A stretch of 61,593 bases of DNA, from the NCBI GenBank assembly GCA_045106735.1, contig JBGCEZ010000072.1:1-61593 (forward strand), read 5' to 3'. Position 1 is the first letter of the stretch; every line of letters begins with the position of its first letter. The DNA is from JBGCEZ01 sp045106735 (GTDB taxonomy: Bacteria; Planctomycetota; Phycisphaerae; Phycisphaerales; SM1A02). The translations under genes and the position numbers were made by a program. Of the stretch, positions 7,037-15,611 are shown in pieces. The notes below the pieces were generated by a model that did not search any database, had not been told where the DNA came from, and saw only the letters and a program-made list of their open reading frames with translations.

Positions 7037-10000
7037 TCAGCCGCCCATGCCTTCGCCGATCGCTTCGAGCACGATCGTGCGGCCATCGGCATCGACGGCC
7101 ACCACGCCGCCGCCGGCGGACCAACGAACGGCCCGCACCCCGCGGCCCGACACGGTCACCGTGCCGGTCGGCTTCATTTCCGGCGACAGGAACACGAGCC
7201 GCCCCGCTTCGTCGCCAACAACGATGCTGCCGTCCTCCCGCACCGCCGCACACAAGGCGGAGCGGTCCGGATGGAATCGGGCGTCGGCGGTGACCACGTC
7301 GCCGCGGGCCGCATCCACCCGCACGACGTCGCCGCCGGCGGTGATCGCCACGAGTACGTCGCCGGCCGGCGAGGCGGCCAGCGAACGGACCGCCGCTCCC
7401 TCGGCCATCGCGCCGCCCGGCTCGTCGCGGACGACATCGGTCATCGACAGGGTCCGCTGCTCCGACGGCGCGATCGCCAGGACGGTGCCGTCGGCGGTAC
7501 CGAGCACGAGCCGGTCGGCGGACACCACGGCCAGTGTGGTCGCGGCGGCCAACCGGGCGTCCACGGAACCGGCGGCGAACTGCTGGCCGATCGCCGGCGC
7601 GTCGCCAAGGTCCAGGCGAACAACCGAACCATCCCGCAAGAGGGCCCACGCGGACGCGGTGTCGACCTGGGCCCACGGTCCGGGGCCAGCCGGAGCGGCC
7701 AACGCAATCGCGGCCGACGGCAAAGTCAGCTGATGCACGACCCTCGCTTGACCGGAGCGGCCACGGCCATCGGCGGCCAGCGCGGTCTGGACGATGCTGA
7801 CGCGTCGCCCATCGATTTGCACGCGGTGGCGATCGTCGACGGCCACGGCCAGAGAGGTTGTTGGCGCGGCGGCACCGTCGGCCAGTGCGCCCGTTGGCAG
7901 CGGCCAGGCGGGACCGCCGGGCCCCGCGTCGTCGACGGACGAGGCTCGACCGACGGCCAGGACCGTGGCCGCAGGCCGTTCGTCCACCCGAATGCCGGGC
8001 CGTGCGGCCTCGGCGTCAATCACCATTGGCAAGAGCTCGCCGCCCGCCGCGGCCCAAATCCGCGACACCGGCCCCGCCGATGTTGCTCGGCCCCCGGCCA
8101 GGGCGGTCACGCCCGACAACCGTTGGTCCGGCAGCCGGCGCAGATCGCCGGACTCCACGTCCCAGGCGATCAGTCGCGGCGACGCCGGTTGCGAGGGCGC
8201 GACCACGTTGGACGCGCCGGTGACGGACAACACGAGCTCGCGGCTCCCGGCCCACGCAATCGCGGTGGCCCGTCCGCCGCGCCGCGGCAGCACCGCGCGG
8301 ACGTCGAGCGTGCCGGCGTCGATCACATCGACCGCGCCGTCGGCGCTCCGCACGGCCAGGCGTTCGCCGTCGGCTGACCAGGCAAGGTTGGCCCCGGTGC
8401 CCGAGGACGCCCCTGAAGGCAGATTCAGAATCCGGCGACCGGCGACGTCGATCAGACGCACGCGTCCAACGCTGTCGATCAATGCCGCGCGGCGACCGTC
8501 GGCCGTGGCCACAAGATGCTGACTCGTGGGCAGGTCACCCAGTACGCGGCGCGTCGGGCGGCGGCGACTGATCGACCACTCGACCAGGTTGTCGCCGGCC
8601 AGCAGAACCGTGTCGGGCCCGGTCACGTCGAATGAATCGATGCGTCCCGCCCCGTCGACCATGCCGTCGCCGAAGGCCGCGATGGATGCCCGGCCTGCGA
8701 GCCCGCGGGTGAAGAGTTGGGCCGAGCCGCCGTCGGCCGCGGTGCTCCAAACGATGGCCTGGCCGTCGCCGGAGAAGCGAATCGAACGCACGGGGTCAGG
8801 GCCCGCGCTGATCGCCTGGAGCAACTGTTGCCCGCTGAGGTCAACCAGCCACACGGTGCCGTCGGCCGTCCCCGCCGCGGCGAAACGACCATCGGCCGAT
8901 GCGTCGACCGAGGTGATGCGCTCGGCCCCGGGCAAGCTCAGCGGCGGCGGGCCGTCGACGGCGGCGGTCAGGAAACGCCACGGCCAACCGCGGGCTTCGA
9001 CCGGGACGCGTTCGAGCATTCGGCGGGCGAGGGTCGCGTCTCCCGCGCGGAGGGCCGCATCGGCGGCGGATACCAGTTGCGGGGCCGGCGTGGTGCCGTC
9101 GAAGGCGAGCGTTCCGGCGGCGTCGCCCCGGCCGACCACATCGGATCCGGCCGCGGCGAGTCGGGCGGCGAGCTGCTCGGCCCGGGCCACGGCGACCCGG
9201 CGTTCGCCTTCGATGGCCTCGGCCTGATCGCGGGCGACCGCGACCTCGTCCAGGGCGCCGGCCAGCTGCGTCTCGAAGGCCCGCTGGGCGGCGTCGACTT
9301 CTGAAGCGGCGGCGGCGAGGCGGGCATCGAATTCGGCTCGCATCTCCGCCGCGATCGTCTCGGCGAGTTCCGAACGGAGATTCTCGGTTTCGGAATTGGC
9401 CAGACGATCGGCAATCTGCGGGGCGAGTCGCTCCGTGAGGGACTCGGTCACATCGTCGACGAGTTCCGCCTCGAGCTGGGCCCGCACATCGGGTTCGAGT
9501 TCGCTCTCAAGCTGGGCCACCACCTGCGGCCGGGCCTCGGCCGCGAGTTCCGCGCGGACGTCGGCTTCGAGTTCGTCGGCCAACTGGGCGGTCACCTGCG
9601 GCGTCAGTTCGGCCGACAGTCCGGCGAGGACCTCCGCCTGGAGTTCCCGCCGCAAGGATGCCACGACGTCGTCGCGAAGGTTCCGGCCAAGGGTCGCGGT
9701 GACCTCGGGGGCGAGCTGAGCGGTCAGCTCGGTTGTCAGGTCGGTTGTCAGGTCGGTTGTCAGTTCGGTCGTCAGTTCGGTTGTCAGTTCGGTTGTCAGT
9801 TCGGCGGTCAGCCGTTCCGTGATCTCGCGGCGGAGCCGGTTCTCCAGACGCTCCGTCAGATCTTCGGTGATGCCCGGAGTGAGGGCGGCCGACAGCTCGG
9901 ACTCGAGCTGCGACTCGATCATCGGACGCAGTTCGTTGACCAAGTCGCGGGTGACCTCCGGCCGCAGATCGCCGGCCAGCGTGCCCATCAGTTGCTCGCG

Positions 10001-13000
10001 GACGGTTGGCGTCAGTCGCTCGGTCAGGTCGCGGGTGACTTCGGGGGCGAGTTCGTCGGACAACCGGGCGGTCAGTTCCTGGCGAAGCTCCGCTTCCACG
10101 CGGGCACGCAGTTCGGCGACCTCGGTGGCCGAAGGCGTGGCGGACTCGCCCGCCTCGGCGGCGATGAGGGCTTCCAGTCGCTCCCGCACGGAGGGCATCA
10201 GTTCGACCCGCAGGTCTTCGGTGACTTGGCCCGTGAGTTCTTCGGCCAGAGCCGCACTGACCTGCGGCTCGAGTTCTTCCGTCAACTGGGCGGTCACGCT
10301 GGGCGTGAGGTCGGCCACCAATTGCTCGGTCAACGACTCCGTGAGCGTGGCGGTCAGAGACGCCGACAGTTCGGCTTCCATCGCCGGCCGCAAATCGGCG
10401 GCAAGTTGTTGGCGGAGCTCGGGAGTGAGGCGCTCGGTCAGTTCCCGGGTCAGTTGATCCGTCAGTTGGGCGGTCAACTGATCCGTCAGTTGGGGCGTCA
10501 ACTGATCCGTGAGCTCCGTGGTCAATCGATTCGTCAACTGCTCGGTCAGTTCACCGGAAAGCTCGTCGGTCAGTCGGGCGGCGAGCGCCGGCCGCATGTC
10601 TTCGGCCAGCTTCGCTTCGACCGCCGCGCGGAGGCGATTGCTCAGGTCCGCCCGCATGGCCGCGCCTTCGGTGCGCTCGAGTTCGGCCACGAGCTCGGCC
10701 CGCAGTTGCGGTTCAAGCTCCGTCCGCAATTCGGCGAGCAGCGTTTCGCGGTCGACGCTGGTGACGGGCGGCCCGCCAACGTCCGGCGAGCCCGCAGCGG
10801 GCGCGTCCCCGGCTCCGGCCAGCACCTCGGCTCGAATGCGATCGGTCAGTTCCTCGGTCAATTCGACGGCCAACCGGCGGCGGAGTTCCGGCTCGAGTTC
10901 CTCCCGAAGGGACGCATCCAGCTCCGCGCGGAGGGCGGTCTCCACGTCGCTGGACATGCTGGCCCGCAGATCGGCTTCAATCTCGCGTCGAACGGTGGCG
11001 ATGACCGCTTGGCGAATCGGATCCGTCGGTTCGGCGGTCAGGCTGGCGATGACTTCCGGTTCGAGTCGGGCCACGAGCTGGGCTCGAACCTGGTCTTCGA
11101 TCTCGGCGGTGATGCGCGCTTCCGCGGTGCGGCGAACCATCGGTTCGATGTCGGCCCGCAGCGCATCGGCGATGCGTGGACGCAATTGGGCCCGCAACGT
11201 GCGCTCGACGTCATCACGCATCGTCTGCCGGGCTTCGGCGATCAACGACTCGTCGCGGGCCAGGGTGGCGGCCAACTCGCTGCGGAGGGCGGGCTCGAGT
11301 TCGGCGGTGAGGCGGGTGGTCAGGTCGCGGGTCAAGCTGGCCGTGAGCTCAGGCGTGAGCTCCGCCGTGAGTTCGCGGGTGAGGCTGTCCCGAACGTCGC
11401 GTTCGAGGGACGCCCGAAGCGATGCTTCCACCGCCGGCGTCAGCGACTCGGTCAAGCGACGTTCGAGCGCGGCCGTGACCTGCGGCGTCAGGTCATCGAC
11501 GAGCTGGTCACGAAGGTCGGCTTCCAGCGTGGCGGTCAACTCCGTCGTGAGGGCCGCGGTCAACTCAGTGCGGAGGGCCGCGTCGATCTCGGGTCGCAGT
11601 TCCGCGTCCAGGCGAGTCCGCAGTTCGTCGCCGATGCGGACGACAAGCTCGGCTTCCACGCGGCCGGCCAACTGGGTTTCCAGGGCGGCCCGAACGCTCG
11701 GCGCCAACTCGGCTTCCAATTCGGCCCGGACCGCCTGTTCCAGCCCGGGGCGGATCTCGGCCACCGCGTCGGCCCGAATCGCCGCTTCAATGCGGGGGCG
11801 CAGCTCGGCCCGCAGCCGGGCATCGACGTCGGGCTGCAACGACGCACGGAGGTCCTGGCGGATCGTCTCCCGCAGGGCGGCGACCATCGCGGCCGCACCG
11901 GTCATCGCGTCCGAGCCGGTCGCCGGGTCGGGCGAAGACGCGTCGCCAGCCGGGGCACGCCAGGCTTCGGTCAGTTCGCGCCGCACATCCGCGGCAAGGG
12001 TGGCCTCAATCTCCGGTCGCAACGTCGTGCGCAGCTCATCGGCGACGGCCGGACGAAGCCGCGCGGTCAACTCGTCGGTCAGCTGCGTGGTCAGTTGGCC
12101 GGTCAGACGCGCGGTCAGCTCCGGCCGAAGCTCGGCTTCCAACTCTTGACCGAGGCGGGCGGTGAGTTCCGTTGAAATCTGCTCGCGTACCTGCGGCTCG
12201 AGGTCAGCCAGCAATTCGGCTCGGACATCCGCGGTCAGGCCTGCCCGGAGTTCCGCGGTGACCCCAGGTTCCAGATCGGCCGTCAACCGGGCGATGACGT
12301 CCGGGGTCAGATCGGTCGCGAGTTGGCGGGTCACGTCCTCGCGGAGCGAGGCCCGCAGGTCTGCGGTGATCTCGGGACGGAGTTCTTCGGTCAGTGACTC
12401 GGTGAGGCGAGCGGTGAGCGCTTCGGTGATCTCCGCCGTCAACTGCGGTTCGAGCGACGCACGCATCGCGGGTTCGAGTTCGGCGCGCAGTTCGCGCTCG
12501 ATGTCGGAGCGAATCGCGGCACGGATCTCGGGTCCGGCTTCGGCGGCCAGTTCCGCCCGGACTTCGTCGAGCAGGTCGACGCGCAGGCGAGCAGTCACCG
12601 CGCCTTGCAGTTCCCGCTCAAGATCCGCTCGCACGTCGTCGCGCATCTGCGCCCGAAGCTCGGCCCGCAGCGTCGATCGGACGTCGTCCTGCATCTCGGC
12701 GGCGAGTTGCGGCCGAAGCGTGCCTTCGAGTTCGGCGGTGATCTGCGTGGTCAACTCATCGGTGAGTTGATCCGTGAGAGCAATGCGAACCTCGGACCCA
12801 ATCCGCTCGTTGAGTTGCTGGGTGACGGTGGGCGTGAGTTCGGCAATGAGCCGGGCGGTCAGGCTTGCCCGCAGCTCGGTTTCAATCTCGCCACGAAGCT
12901 GGGCTTCCAACTCGGCCCGGACTTCCCGGCTGAGCGTGGCGATGACCTCGGGCCGGACCGTCCGCTCGAGTTCCGCCCGCACCTCGCGTTCCAAGGCCGG

Positions 13001-15091
13001 TCGCAACTGGGTGATGATCTGCGGCCGCAGCTTCGCCTCGAGTTCGTCGCGGACCGGCGCTTCAAGTTCGGCTCGCAGGAGCTCCCGGACCCTCGAAGCG
13101 CTGGGAATCGGCGCGGCGTTCGCCGGATCGCCGGCTCCAGCGGCTCCGCCACCCGCCCCGCTCCCGGTCTCGCTCCCGGTCTCGCCCCCGGCCAGACGCA
13201 ACTGGGCCTCGATCTCCGGCCGCAGGTCTTCCCGCAGCGTGGCGGTGACCTCGGGCCGCAATGCCTCCGTCAGTTCGCGGCGAATCGCGATTCGCAGTTC
13301 GCGCCGCAACTCATCTTCCAATGCCGCTCGCTGCTCGGCCGTGAGTTCTCCGGGGCCGGTTCCGCCGGCTTCACGCGCGGCGGACAGGCGCTCGTTCAAT
13401 TCCGTGATGCGCGCCTGAAACTCGCCGGTGAGGCGCTCGGCGACCTGGGCTTCGACGGCTTCCAGATCCTCGTTGAGTTTCCGAATCTTCCGCCGGGCGA
13501 AGACCAATTCGGCCGCGGCATTCGCCGGCTCGGGATCCACTTGCGGCTCGTCGGCCGGGGGCGCGGCGGCGCGGAGCGGGGCGACCGGCTGGGGCGCCGT
13601 CGCCCGGGTCACGACGATCAACGCTCCGAAAGCCAGCACGCTGATCAGCGCGAGCAGCAACAAGGCCGACGAAAGGCGCATCGGGCCGCGCCGACGCGGG
13701 CGGCGAATGGCCGGCGCACGATTGGCCGACGAATGCGGCAGGCCCCGGCCACCGACGGCCGCGGCGATGCGTTCGTCGGCCTCGAATCGGGCCCGTACAT
13801 CGTCATCTTCGCGGCGCACCACGATCGGATTGGCCGCCGACCGCAAGGCCGCGGCCCGATGCTCGGCGTCCCCGTCGAGATCGGTTGCTTCGACGGTCAG
13901 TTCGGCTCCGAACGTCGTCTCGTCGGAACGCAGTGCTTCTCCCATCGCGTCGGCCGCGTGGTCCGAATCCGACGACACTTCCGACGGCCGCAGTGGACCG
14001 GCGTAGCCGCCACCGTGTTCGTCGCGCACCGCTTCCATCGCCGCGCCGGACGCGCCCGGGTCGTCTGCACTCGCGGCGGCGAAGCCGTCCCGTTCTGCCT
14101 CGGTGGATGCCTCCCCTTCGGCGTTGTTGGCGTTGTCGGCGGTGGCGTTGGCGTTGACGTCCTCTGCTTCCGCGTCATCCGCGGCTGGCGGCGTGAGCCG
14201 GTGCAGATCGTCGACCGGGCCACCCGGAGCCATCGCGTCTCCGGCGGCAACCGGCGCCCGGTCCCCATCGGTGCTCGTCCGGGCGTCGGCCATGAGCATG
14301 TGGGTCATGAGCCGGGAAATGCGTGGTTCGTACGGCGCTTCGGCGTCGGGGGAAAGCCGGCGACTGCCCGGGACGGGATCCAAACGAGCAAGCTCGGAGA
14401 ACACAGCGACGATGCGCGCCCACTGCACCGGTCCGGCCGGCCGAATGGCCGCGGCGAGTTCGGTATCCGGCCCGCAGCGAACCGCGAGCCAGGCCCGGCC
14501 GATCCGCCAGCGGCGCTCGGCCTCGCGCGCTGGAATCTCAAGCCCCTCGGCCACACCGGCAATCGAGGTGCCGGTGAAGATTCGGGCGGTCACGATGGCC
14601 GCGACCTCATGGTCCAATACGTCCAGTTCGTCGATCGCCGCGTCGAGCAGGCGCACGTCCACGGTGCGGCCGAGGGCTCGGTCCGCCTCGGACAGTCGCA
14701 GCACGCGGCGCGGTTGATCTTCCAGGCCGATGAGGGCCGCGAGTTCCCGCAGCGCGGACCGCGCCGCGACGCTGGCTTCTCCCAGCGCAAAGTCCGCCGG
14801 CTGCTCGGGGTCCGACGACGCATCGCGCCGAGCCTCGGCCAGCAACGCCACCATGGAAATCGCCCGGGCCGCCCCATCTCGCCCAAGTTGCCGGGCCAAT
14901 CGGCGGCGCACGCTGGCCGTCAGGTTGGCGATCCGTTCCGCGCGAGCGACCGCCTCCTGGCCGGCCGGGTCTCCAGCCGTTCCACCGGCACCTGGCGTTC
15001 CATCCGACGACGAATCGGGTCCGGGACCCGCCTGATCAGCGTGCTGCTCGTCCATCCACCCTCGTCCAAATCCCGACCTGACGGCCGGCAT
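7037..15091 (-). CDS. Giant membrane-anchored sigma-4 HTH / tetrad-repeat stalk / beta-propeller protein
   Basis: The product is 2684 aa from the ATG at 15091, chosen because AGGAGGT lies 5 nt upstream; the frame extends to a GTG at 15163 without a ribosome site. Residues about 145-205 match the sigma-70 region 4 of planctomycete-type ECF factors: acidic LDAAIDELD, then IVTARIFTGTSIAGVAEGL and the closing RRWRIGRAWL. Region 2 is absent. Residues 290-340 are acidic low complexity. RRPRRRGP precedes a single membrane helix at 473-495, so by the positive-inside rule the N-terminus is cytoplasmic. Residues about 530-640 look like coiled coil. From about 671 to 1900 comes a repeat with a hydrophobic residue every fourth position. 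Coiled coil continues to about 1970, then a linker ending ARGWPWRFL and about 620 residues of WD40-like blades (ASADGRFAAAGTADGTVWLVD and similar). Inferred role: trans-membrane one-component regulator. Confidence 0.85.
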   Translation of the reverse strand: MPAVRSGFGRGWMDEQHADQAGPGPDSSSDGTPGAGGTAGDPAGQEAVARAERIANLTASVRRRLARQLGRDGAARAISMVALLAEARRDASSDPEQPADFALGEASVAARSALRELAALIGLEDQPRRVLRLSEADRALGRTVDVRLLDAAIDELDVLDHEVAAIVTARIFTGTSIAGVAEGLEIPAREAERRWRIGRAWLAVRCGPDTELAAAIRPAGPVQWARIVAVFSELARLDPVPGSRRLSPDAEAPYEPRISRLMTHMLMADARTSTDGDRAPVAAGDAMAPGGPVDDLHRLTPPAADDAEAEDVNANATADNANNAEGEASTEAERDGFAAASADDPGASGAAMEAVRDEHGGGYAGPLRPSEVSSDSDHAADAMGEALRSDETTFGAELTVEATDLDGDAEHRAAALRSAANPIVVRREDDDVRARFEADERIAAAVGGRGLPHSSANRAPAIRRPRRRGPMRLSSALLLLALISVLAFGALIVVTRATAPQPVAPLRAAAPPADEPQVDPEPANAAAELVFARRKIRKLNEDLEAVEAQVAERLTGEFQARITELNERLSAAREAGGTGPGELTAEQRAALEDELRRELRIAIRRELTEALRPEVTATLREDLRPEIEAQLRLAGGETGSETGSGAGGGAAGAGDPANAAPIPSASRVRELLRAELEAPVRDELEAKLRPQIITQLRPALEREVRAELERTVRPEVIATLSREVRAELEAQLRGEIETELRASLTARLIAELTPTVTQQLNERIGSEVRIALTDQLTDELTTQITAELEGTLRPQLAAEMQDDVRSTLRAELRAQMRDDVRADLERELQGAVTARLRVDLLDEVRAELAAEAGPEIRAAIRSDIERELRAELEPAMRASLEPQLTAEITEALTARLTESLTEELRPEITADLRASLREDVTRQLATDLTPDVIARLTADLEPGVTAELRAGLTADVRAELLADLEPQVREQISTELTARLGQELEAELRPELTARLTGQLTTQLTDELTARLRPAVADELRTTLRPEIEATLAADVRRELTEAWRAPAGDASSPDPATGSDAMTGAAAMVAALRETIRQDLRASLQPDVDARLRAELRPRIEAAIRADAVAEIRPGLEQAVRAELEAELAPSVRAALETQLAGRVEAELVVRIGDELRTRLDAELRPEIDAALRTELTAALTTELTATLEADLRDQLVDDLTPQVTAALERRLTESLTPAVEASLRASLERDVRDSLTRELTAELTPELTASLTRDLTTRLTAELEPALRSELAATLARDESLIAEARQTMRDDVERTLRAQLRPRIADALRADIEPMVRRTAEARITAEIEDQVRAQLVARLEPEVIASLTAEPTDPIRQAVIATVRREIEADLRASMSSDVETALRAELDASLREELEPELRRRLAVELTEELTDRIRAEVLAGAGDAPAAGSPDVGGPPVTSVDRETLLAELRTELEPQLRAELVAELERTEGAAMRADLSNRLRAAVEAKLAEDMRPALAARLTDELSGELTEQLTNRLTTELTDQLTPQLTDQLTAQLTDQLTRELTERLTPELRQQLAADLRPAMEAELSASLTATLTESLTEQLVADLTPSVTAQLTEELEPQVSAALAEELTGQVTEDLRVELMPSVRERLEALIAAEAGESATPSATEVAELRARVEAELRQELTARLSDELAPEVTRDLTERLTPTVREQLMGTLAGDLRPEVTRDLVNELRPMIESQLESELSAALTPGITEDLTERLENRLRREITERLTAELTTELTTELTTELTTDLTTDLTTELTAQLAPEVTATLGRNLRDDVVASLRRELQAEVLAGLSAELTPQVTAQLADELEADVRAELAAEARPQVVAQLESELEPDVRAQLEAELVDDVTESLTERLAPQIADRLANSETENLRSELAETIAAEMRAEFDARLAAAASEVDAAQRAFETQLAGALDEVAVARDQAEAIEGERRVAVARAEQLAARLAAAGSDVVGRGDAAGTLAFDGTTPAPQLVSAADAALRAGDATLARRMLERVPVEARGWPWRFLTAAVDGPPPLSLPGAERITSVDASADGRFAAAGTADGTVWLVDLSGQQLLQAISAGPDPVRSIRFSGDGQAIVWSTAADGGSAQLFTRGLAGRASIAAFGDGMVDGAGRIDSFDVTGPDTVLLAGDNLVEWSISRRRPTRRVLGDLPTSQHLVATADGRRAALIDSVGRVRLIDVAGRRILNLPSGASSGTGANLAWSADGERLAVRSADGAVDVIDAGTLDVRAVLPRRGGRATAIAWAGSRELVLSVTGASNVVAPSQPASPRLIAWDVESGDLRRLPDQRLSGVTALAGGRATSAGPVSRIWAAAGGELLPMVIDAEAARPGIRVDERPAATVLAVGRASSVDDAGPGGPAWPLPTGALADGAAAPTTSLAVAVDDRHRVQIDGRRVSIVQTALAADGRGRSGQARVVHQLTLPSAAIALAAPAGPGPWAQVDTASAWALLRDGSVVRLDLGDAPAIGQQFAAGSVDARLAAATTLAVVSADRLVLGTADGTVLAIAPSEQRTLSMTDVVRDEPGGAMAEGAAVRSLAASPAGDVLVAITAGGDVVRVDAARGDVVTADARFHPDRSALCAAVREDGSIVVGDEAGRLVFLSPEMKPTGTVTVSGRGVRAVRWSAGGGVVAVDADGRTIVLEAIGEGMGG
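9718..9816. repeat. 12-bp tandem array inside the giant gene
   Basis: About eight near-identical 12-bp units (GGTTGTCAGTTC or GGTTGTCAGGTC on the plus strand) encode TTEL/TTDL tetrads on the minus strand. This is the most homogeneous DNA stretch of the four-residue repeat region, which suggests recent expansion or slippage in multiples of 12 bp. Confidence 0.9.
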
Positions 15092-15611
15092 CCAGACCTC
15101 CTCGATTACCCCGGATCCTCCTGAACTCGGCCGCGGCGGACTTCCACACCCGCGCAGCACCACACCTCAGAGAGGAGTATCCCCCGAGGACCCCCGTTGC
15201 GCCCACCGCCGTTCGTCACGTCCGCGACAGATATGCGCGGGTTTTCCCACGCCCCCCTGCCACGGCCACCCAAGCCCCCCTGTTCCCCGTGAAATTCCAC
15301 TTCTCGGCCGTCGTTCCGAGGGGACGAACGGTGTTCAACCGGTGGGATTCGGATGTCGCGTCCCCGGCCGGTTCTTCCGCCGCGCCCAGGTGGTCGCGAA
15401 TGCGCAGCCAAGGCTCGAGTCTCGAGCACTTACGCCCGTGCGAAAAAGCCGCTTCAAGCACATTGACGGCGATGAGGCACCGACCAGACGGCTCCCATGC
15501 TTCAGCCAGCATCCCGCGAGCGCAACGAAAACCGCGGCGGACCGGGTTTCCGATCCGCCGCGGCGTCATTGATGCAGGTCTGGCGGCCCGAGGGCCGTCA
15601 TGGCCTCGGAC
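15092..15611. other. 520-bp gap upstream of giant gene, downstream of clpC
   Basis: It holds the clpC terminator (15528-15563) at one end and the AGGAGGT ribosome site of the giant gene at the other. No convincing gene, sigma-70 promoter or repeat was recognised in between, although the giant gene's promoter should lie here. Confidence 0.6.
15528..15563 (-). terminator. Rho-independent terminator of clpC
   Basis: A perfect 10-bp inverted repeat (CCGCGGCGGA at 15532-15541 and TCCGCCGCGG at 15554-15563) encloses a 12-nt loop. On the minus strand it is followed by TTTT (complement of 15528-15531), about 50 bp after the clpC stop codon. Confidence 0.88.

Noticed and set aside
9380..13080. Stalk of the giant protein as an SMC- or myosin-like heptad coiled coil
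   Set aside because: The hydrophobic spacing is exactly four, with regular prolines. Only the flanks (about residues 530-640 and 1900-1970) look like ordinary coiled coil.
9992..15124. Repetitive plus-strand open frames opposite the giant gene (727 and 839 codons)
   Set aside because: They mirror the 12-bp period of the stalk. The minus strand has a perfect ribosome site and recognisable end domains, so the antisense frames are shadows.
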